Part shown: in pieces, positions 14,845-22,036 of the stretch | Position numbering within the stretch: the first letter of the stretch is position 1 | Layout: every line of letters starts with the position of its first letter | Source of the DNA: Collinsella sp. | Lineage (GTDB): Bacteria > Actinomycetota > Coriobacteriia > Coriobacteriales > Coriobacteriaceae | Assembly: GCA_019425005.1 (NCBI GenBank) | Contig: JAHYYK010000008.1 | Coordinates: 2,755 to 32,821, forward strand | DNA: 30,067 nucleotides | Reading direction: 5' to 3' | Notes under the pieces: model-generated | Seen by the model: only the letters and a program-made list of their open reading frames with translations | Database searches by the model: none | What the model was told of the DNA's origin: nothing | Position numbers and translations under genes: made by a program

Positions 14845-15804
14845 TCAACAATAGAGCCGTAGAATATGGGAGTAAAATCCGAACTTTTCGATAAAGAGGG
14901 GTTCCGCTACGTCAATCCTCTTCTTGGCAACCGCGGCCTCATCCTTTTCATAGTACCCAGTGCCAGGAATCCGCTCGTTTGCCTGCGGCAAGCACTTAAG
15001 CTGCCTACACAAGCGCGCCGACCCCTTTGAAAGACCCATAAAGGTGATAGCACCAGAGATTACGCCACCGTCGCCCACAACAACCTTGCCAGCGGCATCC
15101 CCCACCGTCTGCTTTGTTATCTTGATACCCATGAAGCTCAAGAGCTTCTTCAGGATCGGATACCAACTGGTCTTGGTTAGCGACTGGCGAGCGACCTTTT
15201 TCGCGACCGCCTCTTGGGCGTTTTTGGCGATTACGGTTAGCATCGAATTCGCGCTGCCTACACCCATCATCACACCGAGCAACACTGCCATTTCGTAGAG
15301 AGTCTCGTCATCAACGTCGTCACATTCTTCAAAAAAGGTCTGCCAGCCATACAGGTATGCCAGTTTCTGCATAATCCTGAATGCGTGCACGTAGTATTAC
15401 GTAATATCGGCAGGAATGGTGCCCACCATCGCGACACCTCCGGGAAGACCCGCTGCAAAGGAAAAGGCGGTTGACTTCTTTGCCTCATAATCAATTACTT
15501 CTCTAGCAATTCTATCGATCAGGCCCACATCGATTCCGGCGGTAACGGGGGTCGTTTCCACGGCAAACTCGCCGACATCTTTATGGACACCCTTCCTCCT
15601 CAGCTCCGAGCGGAGGAAATGGGGCCGATCAATTCTCACTCCCTTTAGCCGAGCAACTTTTTTCATAAAGTCAATCAAAAATCTCTGGGCCTCCGCCAAC
15701 TGCTCATCGCTCTTGTCTTTTAACTCTGCAAAAGCCGAATCAACGAGAACAGCGACCCCAAGGCCCTCGCCCTCGTTTTTCTTTCCAAGCAGCCTGACGT
15801 CCAT
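14845..15804 (-). pseudogene. EcsC-family gene with in-frame TAA
   Basis: Two reading frames in one register, 15400-15804 and 14845-15396, are split only by a TAA at 15397-15399. Joined, they give about 319 residues resembling the EcsC family: FAAGLPGGVAMVGTIPADIT, then the stop, then YYVHAFRIMQKLAYLYGW, and further on ALTKTSWYP- and GGVISG-like pieces. Relatives, as recalled, have glutamine at the stop position, so CAA to TAA is the likely change. The role of EcsC proteins is unclear; they are thought to be membrane-associated. ATG at 15804 has GGAAGG upstream. The rest of the gene looks intact, so the mutation may be recent or read through. Confidence 0.8.
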
Positions 15805-15816
15805 ACAGCCTTCCAA

Positions 15817-15903
15817 TCAATGCGCCGCGCGGGCTATCGCGTTCTGCGACAGGCCGGACGCACGGAGCCTGAGGGCCTCCCTGGCCCTTATCCTTCTCGC
15901 CAT
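15817..15903 (-). pseudogene. IS21-family istA 5' fragment
   Basis: Twenty-eight codons after AAGGAGG-spaced ATG encode MARRIRAREALRLRASG followed by LSQNAIARAAH, the N-terminal helix-turn-helix of an IstA-type transposase. The frame then stops at TGA where the EcsC upstream sequence begins. The rest of the transposase is missing. Confidence 0.6.
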
Positions 15904-16045
15904 GCTGTACCTCCTTGGTCTCGGCTGCATGGACAGCCGGAACGTACCAGGGGGACGGTGCCGACGGGAATATCGGCGATGCCGAACGGCAATATTCGGG
16001 ATGTGAGCGGACGGTGTGTAAGCGCAATATCGCCGGTGTCAAAGA
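15904..16045 (-). mobile_element. IS21-like left-end remnant with repeats
   Basis: Upstream of the istA fragment, three imperfect repeats read on the minus strand as CGATATTGCGCTTACACACCG-like, CGAATATTGCCGTTCGGCAT-like and CGATATTCCCGTCGGCACCG. Multiple end repeats of about 20 bp are a known trait of IS21 ends, where they bind transposase. Confidence 0.5.
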
Positions 16046-16100
16046 GGACAATTACTCAAACAGGTGAAGGAGGGCATCGAGGAGGATAAGGAGATTTACG

Positions 16101-16349
16101 GTGGCAATTAAGAAGCCAACTCGCCGCGTCATGCCCGTTGGAGAGGCGAGCATGACCCTCATGGGTAATCAAGACACACGAAACAAAGGGGATTCGACAA
16201 GTCGCAAGAAAGGGGAGTGCATCACCTTTTGGGTTACGGAAGAGCAGAAGTAAGAGATGAGCACCTACGCGGCGGAACACAACACCACGGTATCAAGGAT
16301 CATCATCGAAGGCCTTGAGATACGCATGGGTAAAGGGCAATCATTATAG
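16101..16349 (+). pseudogene. Ribbon-helix-helix small protein gene with in-frame TAA
   Basis: GTG at 16101 has AAGGAG 8 nt upstream. The 82-codon frame runs VAIKKPTRRVMPVGEAS...GECITFWVTEEQK, a TAA at 16251-16253, then EMSTYAAEHNTTVSRIIIEG and LEIRMGK. The second part (strand, helix, turn, helix) is typical of ribbon-helix-helix DNA-binding proteins of mobile elements (MobC/CopG/Arc type). Continuation in the same frame across the stop indicates one gene with a nonsense mutation. The original residue was probably Q, K or E. It could have been an element regulator. Confidence 0.65.
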
Positions 16350-16385
16350 CTTAGCCTTCTGCAATTGCTGCGACTCGATGCGGTC

Positions 16386-18035
16386 CTATCGATTTGCGCA
16401 ACGGTGTGACGCGTTATCTAGACTGACGATCGTTTCCGCTGCATTTGCCAGCTCATTATCATGTGAAACAATGATAATGAGCTGTTTCAATTTGTTGTTT
16501 CTGACGTACGAAGCGAGTTCGGCTCGGCTTGTTTCATCCAATCCAGTTGTAGGCTCATCGAGCACCAAGACTGATGGATTACGGGAAATTGCCGACCACA
16601 AGTATACACGGCGCAGCTCACCACCCGAAAGTTCAGGACAACGTTTCTCAAGCAAGCCCTCTATGCTGGTTGTCAACGACGGTAGCTCATTCATATGCTG
16701 GTGCTTTGTAAAAAATGGGGTGTTGAAATAATCCAACAGGTCCCGAACCGTCTCATCTGGAGCGAAGCACGGTTGGGGGCAGCACGATATCGTGTCTGAA
16801 CGTATGTAATCCAAATTGCATTTTTCAATCGGCATGTCGTTGTATGTTACTTTGCCTGCCGATGGATACAGCCCAAGGAGCAGGTAAAGGAGCGACGTTT
16901 TTCCTCTTCCATTTTCTCCGGTTATGCAGTATGTTCCAGGGCCGGAGAAATCGAAGGAAAATCCGTCAAGAACCTTTCGGGGAGATCCGTCTGGAAGGGG
17001 TACCGTAAAATCCAACTTGGAAACAGAAATGCGATTTATTGTGTCAATCTTGACTAAACCTGTCTGATCTTGCTCTGGTTCCGGTCCTACCTTTCCCATG
17101 GCGCTCATCCTGTCCCACGAAGCCTTGGCATCCTGATAGGACTTGAACAGGTTCATCGTGTTTTTCAAGGTTTTAAATAGGACGGCAAAATATGCACCGA
17201 CGATGGTGTATTCGCCTATCGTCATGGTTCCATTGATGATTCGCACTCCGGATACGATGAGTATTATCGCTTGAAACACGGCAGCAAAAAGGCTGTCAAT
17301 CGATGTTAGTGAGAATGAGAGCTTTCCCGAGTGCAAGACCTTTGGAAAATACTTTTCAAATCCGGTGTCAAGTGCTAGCTCGCTTTTATTGTATGAAGAC
17401 GTTAACTGAATGTTGAGAATCTGATTCAACTGCGATGCTATTACGGCATAGAAAGCGCTATCTGCCTCCTTCTTCTCGTACATGACTTTATATAGAAGCT
17501 TTCGCAATCCGGTAATAACGAAGAGATATGCCACAAGAAGGAGGATGGAGAATAGTGCGAGGAGTGGATCAACCGACCATATGACGAGCAACACGAAAGG
17601 AATGGCGACAACAGACAGGGGAGCGCTGATAAAGTTTGTTAGAACGAAAGAAGAAACAACACCTGAGTCAGTGAAAATCCTTTGCGTCGTATAGGCTGAG
17701 TCGGTTGTTCGGTTCGTCAGAAAATTAACTCGCTCAAAGCGCAAGACGGTTTCCCTGAGTAGGTCAAAAGAAAGCTTTGTGGATATACGGATAGATAACG
17801 TTCCTGCAAAATATGAAAATAAGGCAGAAAAGACCCCTATTGAAGCTACGAAGAGCGCAAAAAGCACAGCATCCTTCTCGCTGCGATTGGCAAGAAGGAA
17901 ATCTAAGAACTTTCCGTTCACATATGGTGCGGCATAGGAAAGGGCGATTCCAATCGTCGTGATGGCAATGAACGTGAAAGCACCCTTTGTTTTACTAAAC
18001 TTCGATAAGACGTACCGAATCAAGAATGGCCCCAA
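16386..18035 (-). CDS. ABC exporter (membrane domain plus ATPase)
   Basis: The protein of about 549 residues has an N-terminal exporter-type membrane domain (six hydrophobic segments within about 18-290) and an ATPase domain from about 335. Motifs are Walker A GENGRGKTS (373-381), Q-loop CCPQPC near 418-423, signature LSGGE (469-473), Walker B VLVLDEP with Glu494, and switch His525 in IVSHD. There is no C39 peptidase domain, so leader removal, if any, needs another enzyme. It probably works as a homodimer and exports the modified product or confers self-protection. The start is unclear: TTG at 18035 lacks a good ribosome site, and TTG four codons on has GGGG upstream. It is the last gene of the cargo operon. 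Confidence 0.85.
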   Translation of the reverse strand: MGPFLIRYVLSKFSKTKGAFTFIAITTIGIALSYAAPYVNGKFLDFLLANRSEKDAVLFALFVASIGVFSALFSYFAGTLSIRISTKLSFDLLRETVLRFERVNFLTNRTTDSAYTTQRIFTDSGVVSSFVLTNFISAPLSVVAIPFVLLVIWSVDPLLALFSILLLVAYLFVITGLRKLLYKVMYEKKEADSAFYAVIASQLNQILNIQLTSSYNKSELALDTGFEKYFPKVLHSGKLSFSLTSIDSLFAAVFQAIILIVSGVRIINGTMTIGEYTIVGAYFAVLFKTLKNTMNLFKSYQDAKASWDRMSAMGKVGPEPEQDQTGLVKIDTINRISVSKLDFTVPLPDGSPRKVLDGFSFDFSGPGTYCITGENGRGKTSLLYLLLGLYPSAGKVTYNDMPIEKCNLDYIRSDTISCCPQPCFAPDETVRDLLDYFNTPFFTKHQHMNELPSLTTSIEGLLEKRCPELSGGELRRVYLWSAISRNPSVLVLDEPTTGLDETSRAELASYVRNNKLKQLIIIVSHDNELANAAETIVSLDNASHRCANR

Positions 18036-18101
18036 TCTATCAGGTATGAAATACCAACTGATGACACCTTACACCGCGGTTCGGTGGAAACGAAGCGGCG
18101 A

Positions 18102-18296
18102 CTAATCGGCACGAGCGCTTCCATAGAGAGTCTTTGCGAGCTGGATCCTCATAGAAACGGGAATTTTATGTTCGATCAATAGGCCGCGCACGGCAGTCGG
18201 ACGGCTGAAAAATAAAACAGCCGTCCGACTAAAGCTGTAAATTTTTTCATTGTTTGTTGGGCATGCGCCTGAAGTTTCATGCAATAGGAAATCCAT
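18102..18296 (-). CDS. Small uncertain frame, 64 codons
   Basis: The ATG overlaps the stop of the preceding membrane gene (TAATG), which would suit coupled translation. The frame MDFLLHETSGACPTNNEK...LLIEHKIPVSMRIQLAKTLYG resembles nothing I recognise. It reads through a 13-bp inverted repeat (18195-18230) that makes a repeated SRTAV/SRPTAV. It may be a small operon member or chance coding in a 260-bp spacer. Confidence 0.25.
   Translation of the reverse strand: MDFLLHETSGACPTNNEKIYSFSRTAVLFFSRPTAVRGLLIEHKIPVSMRIQLAKTLYGSARAD
18195..18230. repeat. 13-bp perfect inverted repeat before the ABC gene
   Basis: AGTCGGACGGCTG (18195-18207) and its exact complement CAGCCGTCCGACT (18218-18230) flank AAAAATAAAA. 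No U run follows the 3' arm on the minus strand, so it is not a standard terminator. It may be an operator, an mRNA processing site, or an attenuator between the small genes and the exporter. Confidence 0.6.
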
Positions 18297-18637
18297 TATG
18301 ACCATGGTCGAAATGTGAACACTACGATCGTTAGCAAGGAGACGCCAAGACCGGCAAAGATTATGATGAGCGGCAGAATGAAAGCCGCCGATGCCGATAA
18401 TGGGATTTGGGACGCAAAGGCAATGATGCCCGCGAGAACGAGACCGGCTCCCGTCAACGCTATTCCGAGTCCGACCAATCTGGCAACAAGAGGAATCTTC
18501 TCGCTTGGAATATGAGCGATATGGTAACTGTGAATCAGGCCGGGATTGCCGGTCTTTACCATTAACACCCCGACAACGAGAAAGCAGATTCCTCCTACCA
18601 TGCCGCCAATGGATGATCTTAGCGCTTCAGGACTCAT
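18296..18637 (-). CDS. Small three-helix membrane protein, possible immunity protein
   Basis: The 113-residue product has hydrophobic segments at about 10-27, 50-72 and 80-108, and a polar loop GNPGLIHSYHIAHIPSEK. The loop recalls small DUF3784-like membrane proteins found in many Firmicutes operons; the match is tentative. Its ATG overlaps the stop of the 67-codon gene before it (ATGA), which implies coupled translation. In a peptide-producing operon a protein like this often gives immunity or helps the exporter, but nothing here proves it. Confidence 0.65.
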   Translation of the reverse strand: MSPEALRSSIGGMVGGICFLVVGVLMVKTGNPGLIHSYHIAHIPSEKIPLVARLVGLGIALTGAGLVLAGIIAFASQIPLSASAAFILPLIIIFAGLGVSLLTIVVFTFRPWS

Positions 18638-18837
18638 TGCTCGTCTTGGCCACCTTGCTCGCTGAGGGGAAGTGCTGCGGCAAAAGTGATGAGGACCAGT
18701 TCATAGGCTCCAACTGCGGTGACTCCGACCGCCACATTTGCTCCCCACACGATGTAATACATGTCGAACCAAGTTTCCGTTCCAAGAGTCGATGCTCTGG
18801 TCGGATTCATGTTGTCTACTACGGGCTTCTCGTACAT
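18634..18837 (-). CDS. Candidate RiPP precursor, cysteine-free 67-residue peptide
   Basis: The ATG follows directly on the TAA of the radical SAM gene, with AAGGAG in that gene's last codons. The start MYEKPVVDN resembles the K-P-x-V leader opening seen in several radical-SAM-modified peptides. Residues 10-25 are polar. Residues 23-58 are aromatic and hydrophobic (WFDMYYIVWGANVAVGV, then AVGAYELVLITFAAALPL), and the tail SEQGGQDEQ is polar. There is no cysteine, so thioether chemistry is excluded; aromatic rings, Val/Asn carbons or epimerisation would be the sites. It could instead be a one-helix membrane protein. The role is inferred from context. Confidence 0.5.
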   Translation of the reverse strand: MYEKPVVDNMNPTRASTLGTETWFDMYYIVWGANVAVGVTAVGAYELVLITFAAALPLSEQGGQDEQ

Positions 18838-19926
18838 TTAACCCAACATCTCCTTCAACGATGAGTTCAACAGTTCATCCGCGGTATCATCAATCAGGTC
18901 AACGTGTAGATCACCTCCCATATCTATATCGCAAATTGTGTCGGACATACGCTCCATGTCGTCAATGGTCCACATGTGGTTACAGAGGTCTTGAACCAGT
19001 TTTGTGGACCAAATTGAGCTAAGTCCGTTGTTCCAGTAATCCTCAAGAGGGTGGTTTCTGATGTTGCCAACCACTAACGGGATATACGGAGAAACGACGA
19101 TGTCGCCGTTTGCGTGCACTGAAACCTGATCTAATAGATATCGGTTATCAGAGAAGCGAATTAGATGGTCGACGGGGTCGCCCCATTGCGGTCGGACATT
19201 CGGGTGCTTCCGAAGGAAGTCGTCCTCTTGAATGGCGTGAATCAACGTACGGTATTGGGAATAGTCCGGTCTAATAAATGTGTTCTTTCGCGCACGGCCC
19301 AAAACCATGAGGGGTTGGACACGTAGTTCGATAAAGTCACCCGGCGTCCTCTTCGGCCTGTTAGATTTGGTGAAAATCTCATCTAATAGTGAGATGACAT
19401 CGGGAAACTGTTCGGTGTTGAACGACGTGGGCGTAAATGCGATAGCAAGGTGCAAATCGGAATGGTTGAGTACGGTGGCAACTGCTTCTTCGACGATTTC
19501 GAAGGCTCCCTCATGTCCCCTCAGCCTATCGTGAGCTGACCCAATGCCGTCTAGGCTAAATTGGATGCTTTTGAGTCCGGAATCTTCTAAATCTCGGAGA
19601 AGGGATTCCGTGAGGAGAAGCCCGTTGGTTACCAGGCTCGCTGCAACATTCCCATCTCGCAATATGGGAAGGCAGCGCAAGATATCTTTACTGCGCAACA
19701 AGGTTTCTCCTCCACAGAAACACATGCTGTAAAGCGACATGTCTGCCATTTCCTTTGCGAAAACAAAAAGTTCATCTGAGGTCAACTCGTCGTGCATGAC
19801 CTCATTCTCGCCGCTGCTGTTATAGCAGTGCAGACATCTCAAGTTGCACTTGTTTGTTATGTCAAGGGCGACGTGATGTGGCGCTCTGAGAACGTTGGTG
19901 TACTTGTTTTCCGAAACTCGTCCCAT
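18838..19926 (-). CDS. Radical SAM peptide-modifying enzyme with degenerate SPASM region
   Basis: The 362-residue protein has the 4Fe-4S/SAM motif CNLRCLHC (Cys27, Cys31, Cys34), the GGE motif (72-74) and a TIM-barrel core to about 265. The C-terminal part keeps the SPASM-like frame (VSVHANGDIVVSPYIPL, then VVGNIRNHPLEDYW), but the usual cysteines are gone: only Cys315 and Cys332 follow the core. Auxiliary iron-sulfur clusters are thus reduced or absent. The ATG at 19926 with GAGGA lies 8 nt past the PqqD-GNAT stop and is preferred over a start 20 codons upstream. With a PqqD partner, a small peptide gene and an exporter it probably modifies a ribosomal peptide. Confidence 0.82.
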   Translation of the reverse strand: MGRVSENKYTNVLRAPHHVALDITNKCNLRCLHCYNSSGENEVMHDELTSDELFVFAKEMADMSLYSMCFCGGETLLRSKDILRCLPILRDGNVAASLVTNGLLLTESLLRDLEDSGLKSIQFSLDGIGSAHDRLRGHEGAFEIVEEAVATVLNHSDLHLAIAFTPTSFNTEQFPDVISLLDEIFTKSNRPKRTPGDFIELRVQPLMVLGRARKNTFIRPDYSQYRTLIHAIQEDDFLRKHPNVRPQWGDPVDHLIRFSDNRYLLDQVSVHANGDIVVSPYIPLVVGNIRNHPLEDYWNNGLSSIWSTKLVQDLCNHMWTIDDMERMSDTICDIDMGGDLHVDLIDDTADELLNSSLKEMLG

Positions 19927-19934
19927 GGTTCCTC

Positions 19935-20795
19935 TTAACAGACTTCTGAAAAACAGTATACATTCATGCAGTCGCCGTCGCTGCACTCACCTGGAAAAGT
20001 GCCAGCGCAAGTGAATTCTGGCTCATTGATAAGATTTCGAATTCCTTCGTTTGATGCAATTTCCTTGCTGGTTAGGTTCAGGTGGAAAAAATTGGGAACA
20101 TCGCAAAATTCTTGACGATAGAAGCTGGCCGCAGCGGCAATACATTGAACGGCGATGCTTGCGGGGCACAAAAGAAGACAGATGTCTGCGTATCTGAGTA
20201 AGGGATTGCTGGAGGGGGCGAGGCCGAGTAGACCGGTTGGTCTCCCTGACTCATATACAATGAAAAATTCCTTGCTCAGATTGAACAATCCGTTTCGCAC
20301 CTCTAGCGGTCGTTCATACTGCTCGACGGAAAGAGGCCAACCGTAGACAATTGTGGGACTTTCTGGTTCTGATGAGCTCGCCTGGCTTGCCAGGGAGCAA
20401 ATCAGGCGAATATCGTTTTCTTGGGCAAGCCGTATATGGGTCCCATTGTCCACGCAAATCTCATCGGCAATGGGTGTGCCATTTTCGGTCGGAGTTTTGA
20501 CCCATCCTATTAGTCTCGATACGCTGAAACCTCTCATTGCCGAGGCTAAGTCAGATTTGAGCATGTCCGGATTGGCGTCTGGAAACTTGTCGCACATCCG
20601 ATTAAGGATTGTTTCGACGGTGTTTTTACCATCGCACAGAGAGACGATGTAGCTCCCGCTTCCGTTCAACATGATATAGTTCAGCTCATCGCGTCCGGTT
20701 AGAACAGAGCGGTACCCGTTCTTTTCCTCTCTTGAGTATGGGAGAGAAATCGATTTCGGGATAAATCCCCTTATTTCGTCAAAGCTCCATTCCAT
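19935..20795 (-). CDS. PqqD-like peptide chaperone fused to GNAT acetyltransferase
   Basis: Of 286 residues, about 30-100 match PqqD-type precursor-binding domains (LNGSGSYIVSLCDGKNTVETI, FPDANPDMLKSDL..SVSRLIGW). About 118-265 look like a GNAT acyltransferase (IRLAQENDIRLICSLA..., FFIVYESGRPTGLLGLAP). The C-terminus carries five cysteines (263, 271, 276, 281, 286). The PqqD part would present the leader to the radical SAM enzyme encoded next, and the GNAT part could acylate the peptide. AGGAGGG 7 nt before the ATG fixes the start. An ISL3 end lies about 110 bp upstream, so the native promoter region may be missing. Confidence 0.7.
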   Translation of the reverse strand: MEWSFDEIRGFIPKSISLPYSREEKNGYRSVLTGRDELNYIMLNGSGSYIVSLCDGKNTVETILNRMCDKFPDANPDMLKSDLASAMRGFSVSRLIGWVKTPTENGTPIADEICVDNGTHIRLAQENDIRLICSLASQASSSEPESPTIVYGWPLSVEQYERPLEVRNGLFNLSKEFFIVYESGRPTGLLGLAPSSNPLLRYADICLLLCPASIAVQCIAAAASFYRQEFCDVPNFFHLNLTSKEIASNEGIRNLINEPEFTCAGTFPGECSDGDCMNVYCFSEVC

Positions 20796-20911
20796 AATTA
20801 ATCCCTCCTTGTGTCTGTTTGAATATGAGCCGATTTTAGGCTCTTCGGTAGTTTCTGTGGGCGAGACATCAATTTTTCCGCAGGTGGATGCAAAAAAGTT
20901 CCGCATATAAG

Positions 20912-20940
20912 GGAAACGGCCCCGAGAGGGGGCCGTTTCC
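20912..20940. repeat. 12-bp inverted repeat at the ISL3 end
   Basis: GGAAACGGCCCC (20912-20923) and GGGGCCGTTTCC (20929-20940) are perfect complements around 5 nt. The right arm probably belongs to the terminal repeat of the ISL3 fragment that follows. The left arm could be a second end abutting it. Confidence 0.5.
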
Positions 20941-20998
20941 GCGCCGGGCAGGGTAGGATTTCGCTTGCTACATCAACCTACCGGAAAGGCCCTGACGC

Positions 20999-21195
20999 AT
21001 GAACAGGATACTAAGCCGCGCGCTCGCGCTGGTCCACACCGTGATCGAGTACGCCAGCATCGACGGCGGCAGGATAATCGTCGGCGTCAGGCCGTGGACG
21101 AGTTTCGGGCTGCGGTGCCCCGTCTGCGGGAGGGCAGCGAATGCTACGACAGGTCGCCAAGGCCGCGGCTGTGGCGCGCGATGGACCTGGCGAGG
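20999..21195 (+). pseudogene. ISL3-family transposase 5' fragment, frameshifted
   Basis: The ATG at 20999 opens ALALVHTVIEYASIDGG and continues to the zinc-finger start LRCPVCGR, characteristic of ISL3 transposases. The next conserved piece (CYDRSPRPRLWRAMDLAR) is in another frame, so there is an indel near 21130. After about 21195 the sequence becomes IstB coding. Only about 65 codons of transposase remain. Confidence 0.65.
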
Positions 21196-21935
21196 TCGAC
21201 CTCTCCGCGCTCGGGCTGCACGAGATGGCGGCGTCCCTGCCCGACTACGTGAGGATGGTCGCCGCGGGCGAGCGGGGCTTCGCCTCCGCCTTCGAGGAGA
21301 TGACGCGCGTCGAGGTCGCCGCCCGGGAGGTCAGGATCACCAACCAGCGCATTCGGTCGTCGGGGTTCCCCTACGTCAAGGGGCTGGCGGACTTCGACTG
21401 GGACTTCCAGCCGTCGGTCCCTCGCGCCGAGATCGAGGAGCTCGCGACCCTCAGGTTCGTGGAGCGGGCCGAGAACGTCCTGTTCGTGGGAAGCCCCGGC
21501 GTGGGCAAGACGCATCTCGCCGTCGCGCTGGGCATCGAGGCAGTCAGGGCGGGGCGCGAGGTCAGGTTCGTGGACTGCGCCCGGCTCGTCGAGGACCTTG
21601 AGGACGCCTCGTCGCGCGGCATCCTCAAGAAGAGGCTCAAGTACTACGCCCACTCGAGGCTGCTGATCATCGACGAGCTCGGCTACCTCGACGTCGGCAG
21701 CGTGGGCGCGGACCTGTTGTTCCAGCTGATATTGACGCGCTACGAGCAGCGCTCGACGATCATCACCGCCGACGTGGGGATCGGCGGCTGGGGCAGGGTG
21801 TTCGGGGACGACGTGGCGGCGAGCGCGATCGCGGACAGGGTGTGCCACCACTGCCACCACTGCCACCTGGTCAAGATAGCCGGCAGGTCCTACAGGCTGA
21901 AGGACCTGCCGAGGGACGGACCCGTCAAGGCGTGA
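21141..21935 (+). CDS. istB: IstB-like transposition ATPase, orphan, N-terminus replaced
   Basis: From about 21195 the frame encodes an IS21 helper ATPase: LGLHEMAASLPDYVRMVAAG, Walker A VGSPGVGKTHLA, Walker B LLIIDELGYLDV, and the end SAIADRVCHHCH...LVKIAGRSYRLKD. The codons before that come from the ISL3 fragment, so the natural start is lost. No istA lies upstream. Near the end a 9-bp unit (TGCCACCAC) is repeated, adding extra CHH residues beside a site that is usually HH(S/C)H. Without IstA it cannot transpose this copy. Confidence 0.7.
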   Translation: MLRQVAKAAAVARDGPGEVDLSALGLHEMAASLPDYVRMVAAGERGFASAFEEMTRVEVAAREVRITNQRIRSSGFPYVKGLADFDWDFQPSVPRAEIEELATLRFVERAENVLFVGSPGVGKTHLAVALGIEAVRAGREVRFVDCARLVEDLEDASSRGILKKRLKYYAHSRLLIIDELGYLDVGSVGADLLFQLILTRYEQRSTIITADVGIGGWGRVFGDDVAASAIADRVCHHCHHCHLVKIAGRSYRLKDLPRDGPVKA

Positions 21936-21943
21936 CCGGAATC

Positions 21944-22036
21944 GGTGAAAATACGTTAGCGCAAGCGGTGAAGCCGCCTTTGCGCGAACGGCGCGTTTGA
22001 TTAGTGAAACTGGTGAAAATTAGATTGACGCTAACA
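21944..22036 (+). mobile_element. IS21-type right end with GGTGAAA repeats
   Basis: GGTGAA(A) occurs three times after istB (near 21946, 21970 and 22011), with a similar AGTGAAA near 22003, and GTTAGCG/CGCTAAC lie at 21956 and 22029. Repeated transposase-binding sites at the end fit IS21. The exact boundary is not determinable. Confidence 0.4.

Noticed and set aside
14845..16349. Alternative genetic code with TAA as a sense codon
   Set aside because: lacE1, the antitoxin, the integrase and other genes in and outside the element end at TAA, so TAA is a normal stop. Two nonsense mutations are the simpler reading.
18102..18296. Second RiPP precursor
   Set aside because: The frame couples to the membrane gene (TAATG) but shows no leader motif or core pattern, and its middle is formed by a perfect inverted repeat. 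Kept only as a low-confidence frame.
21144..21866. 240-codon antisense frame over istB
   Set aside because: Shadow of the IstB frame in GC-rich DNA.
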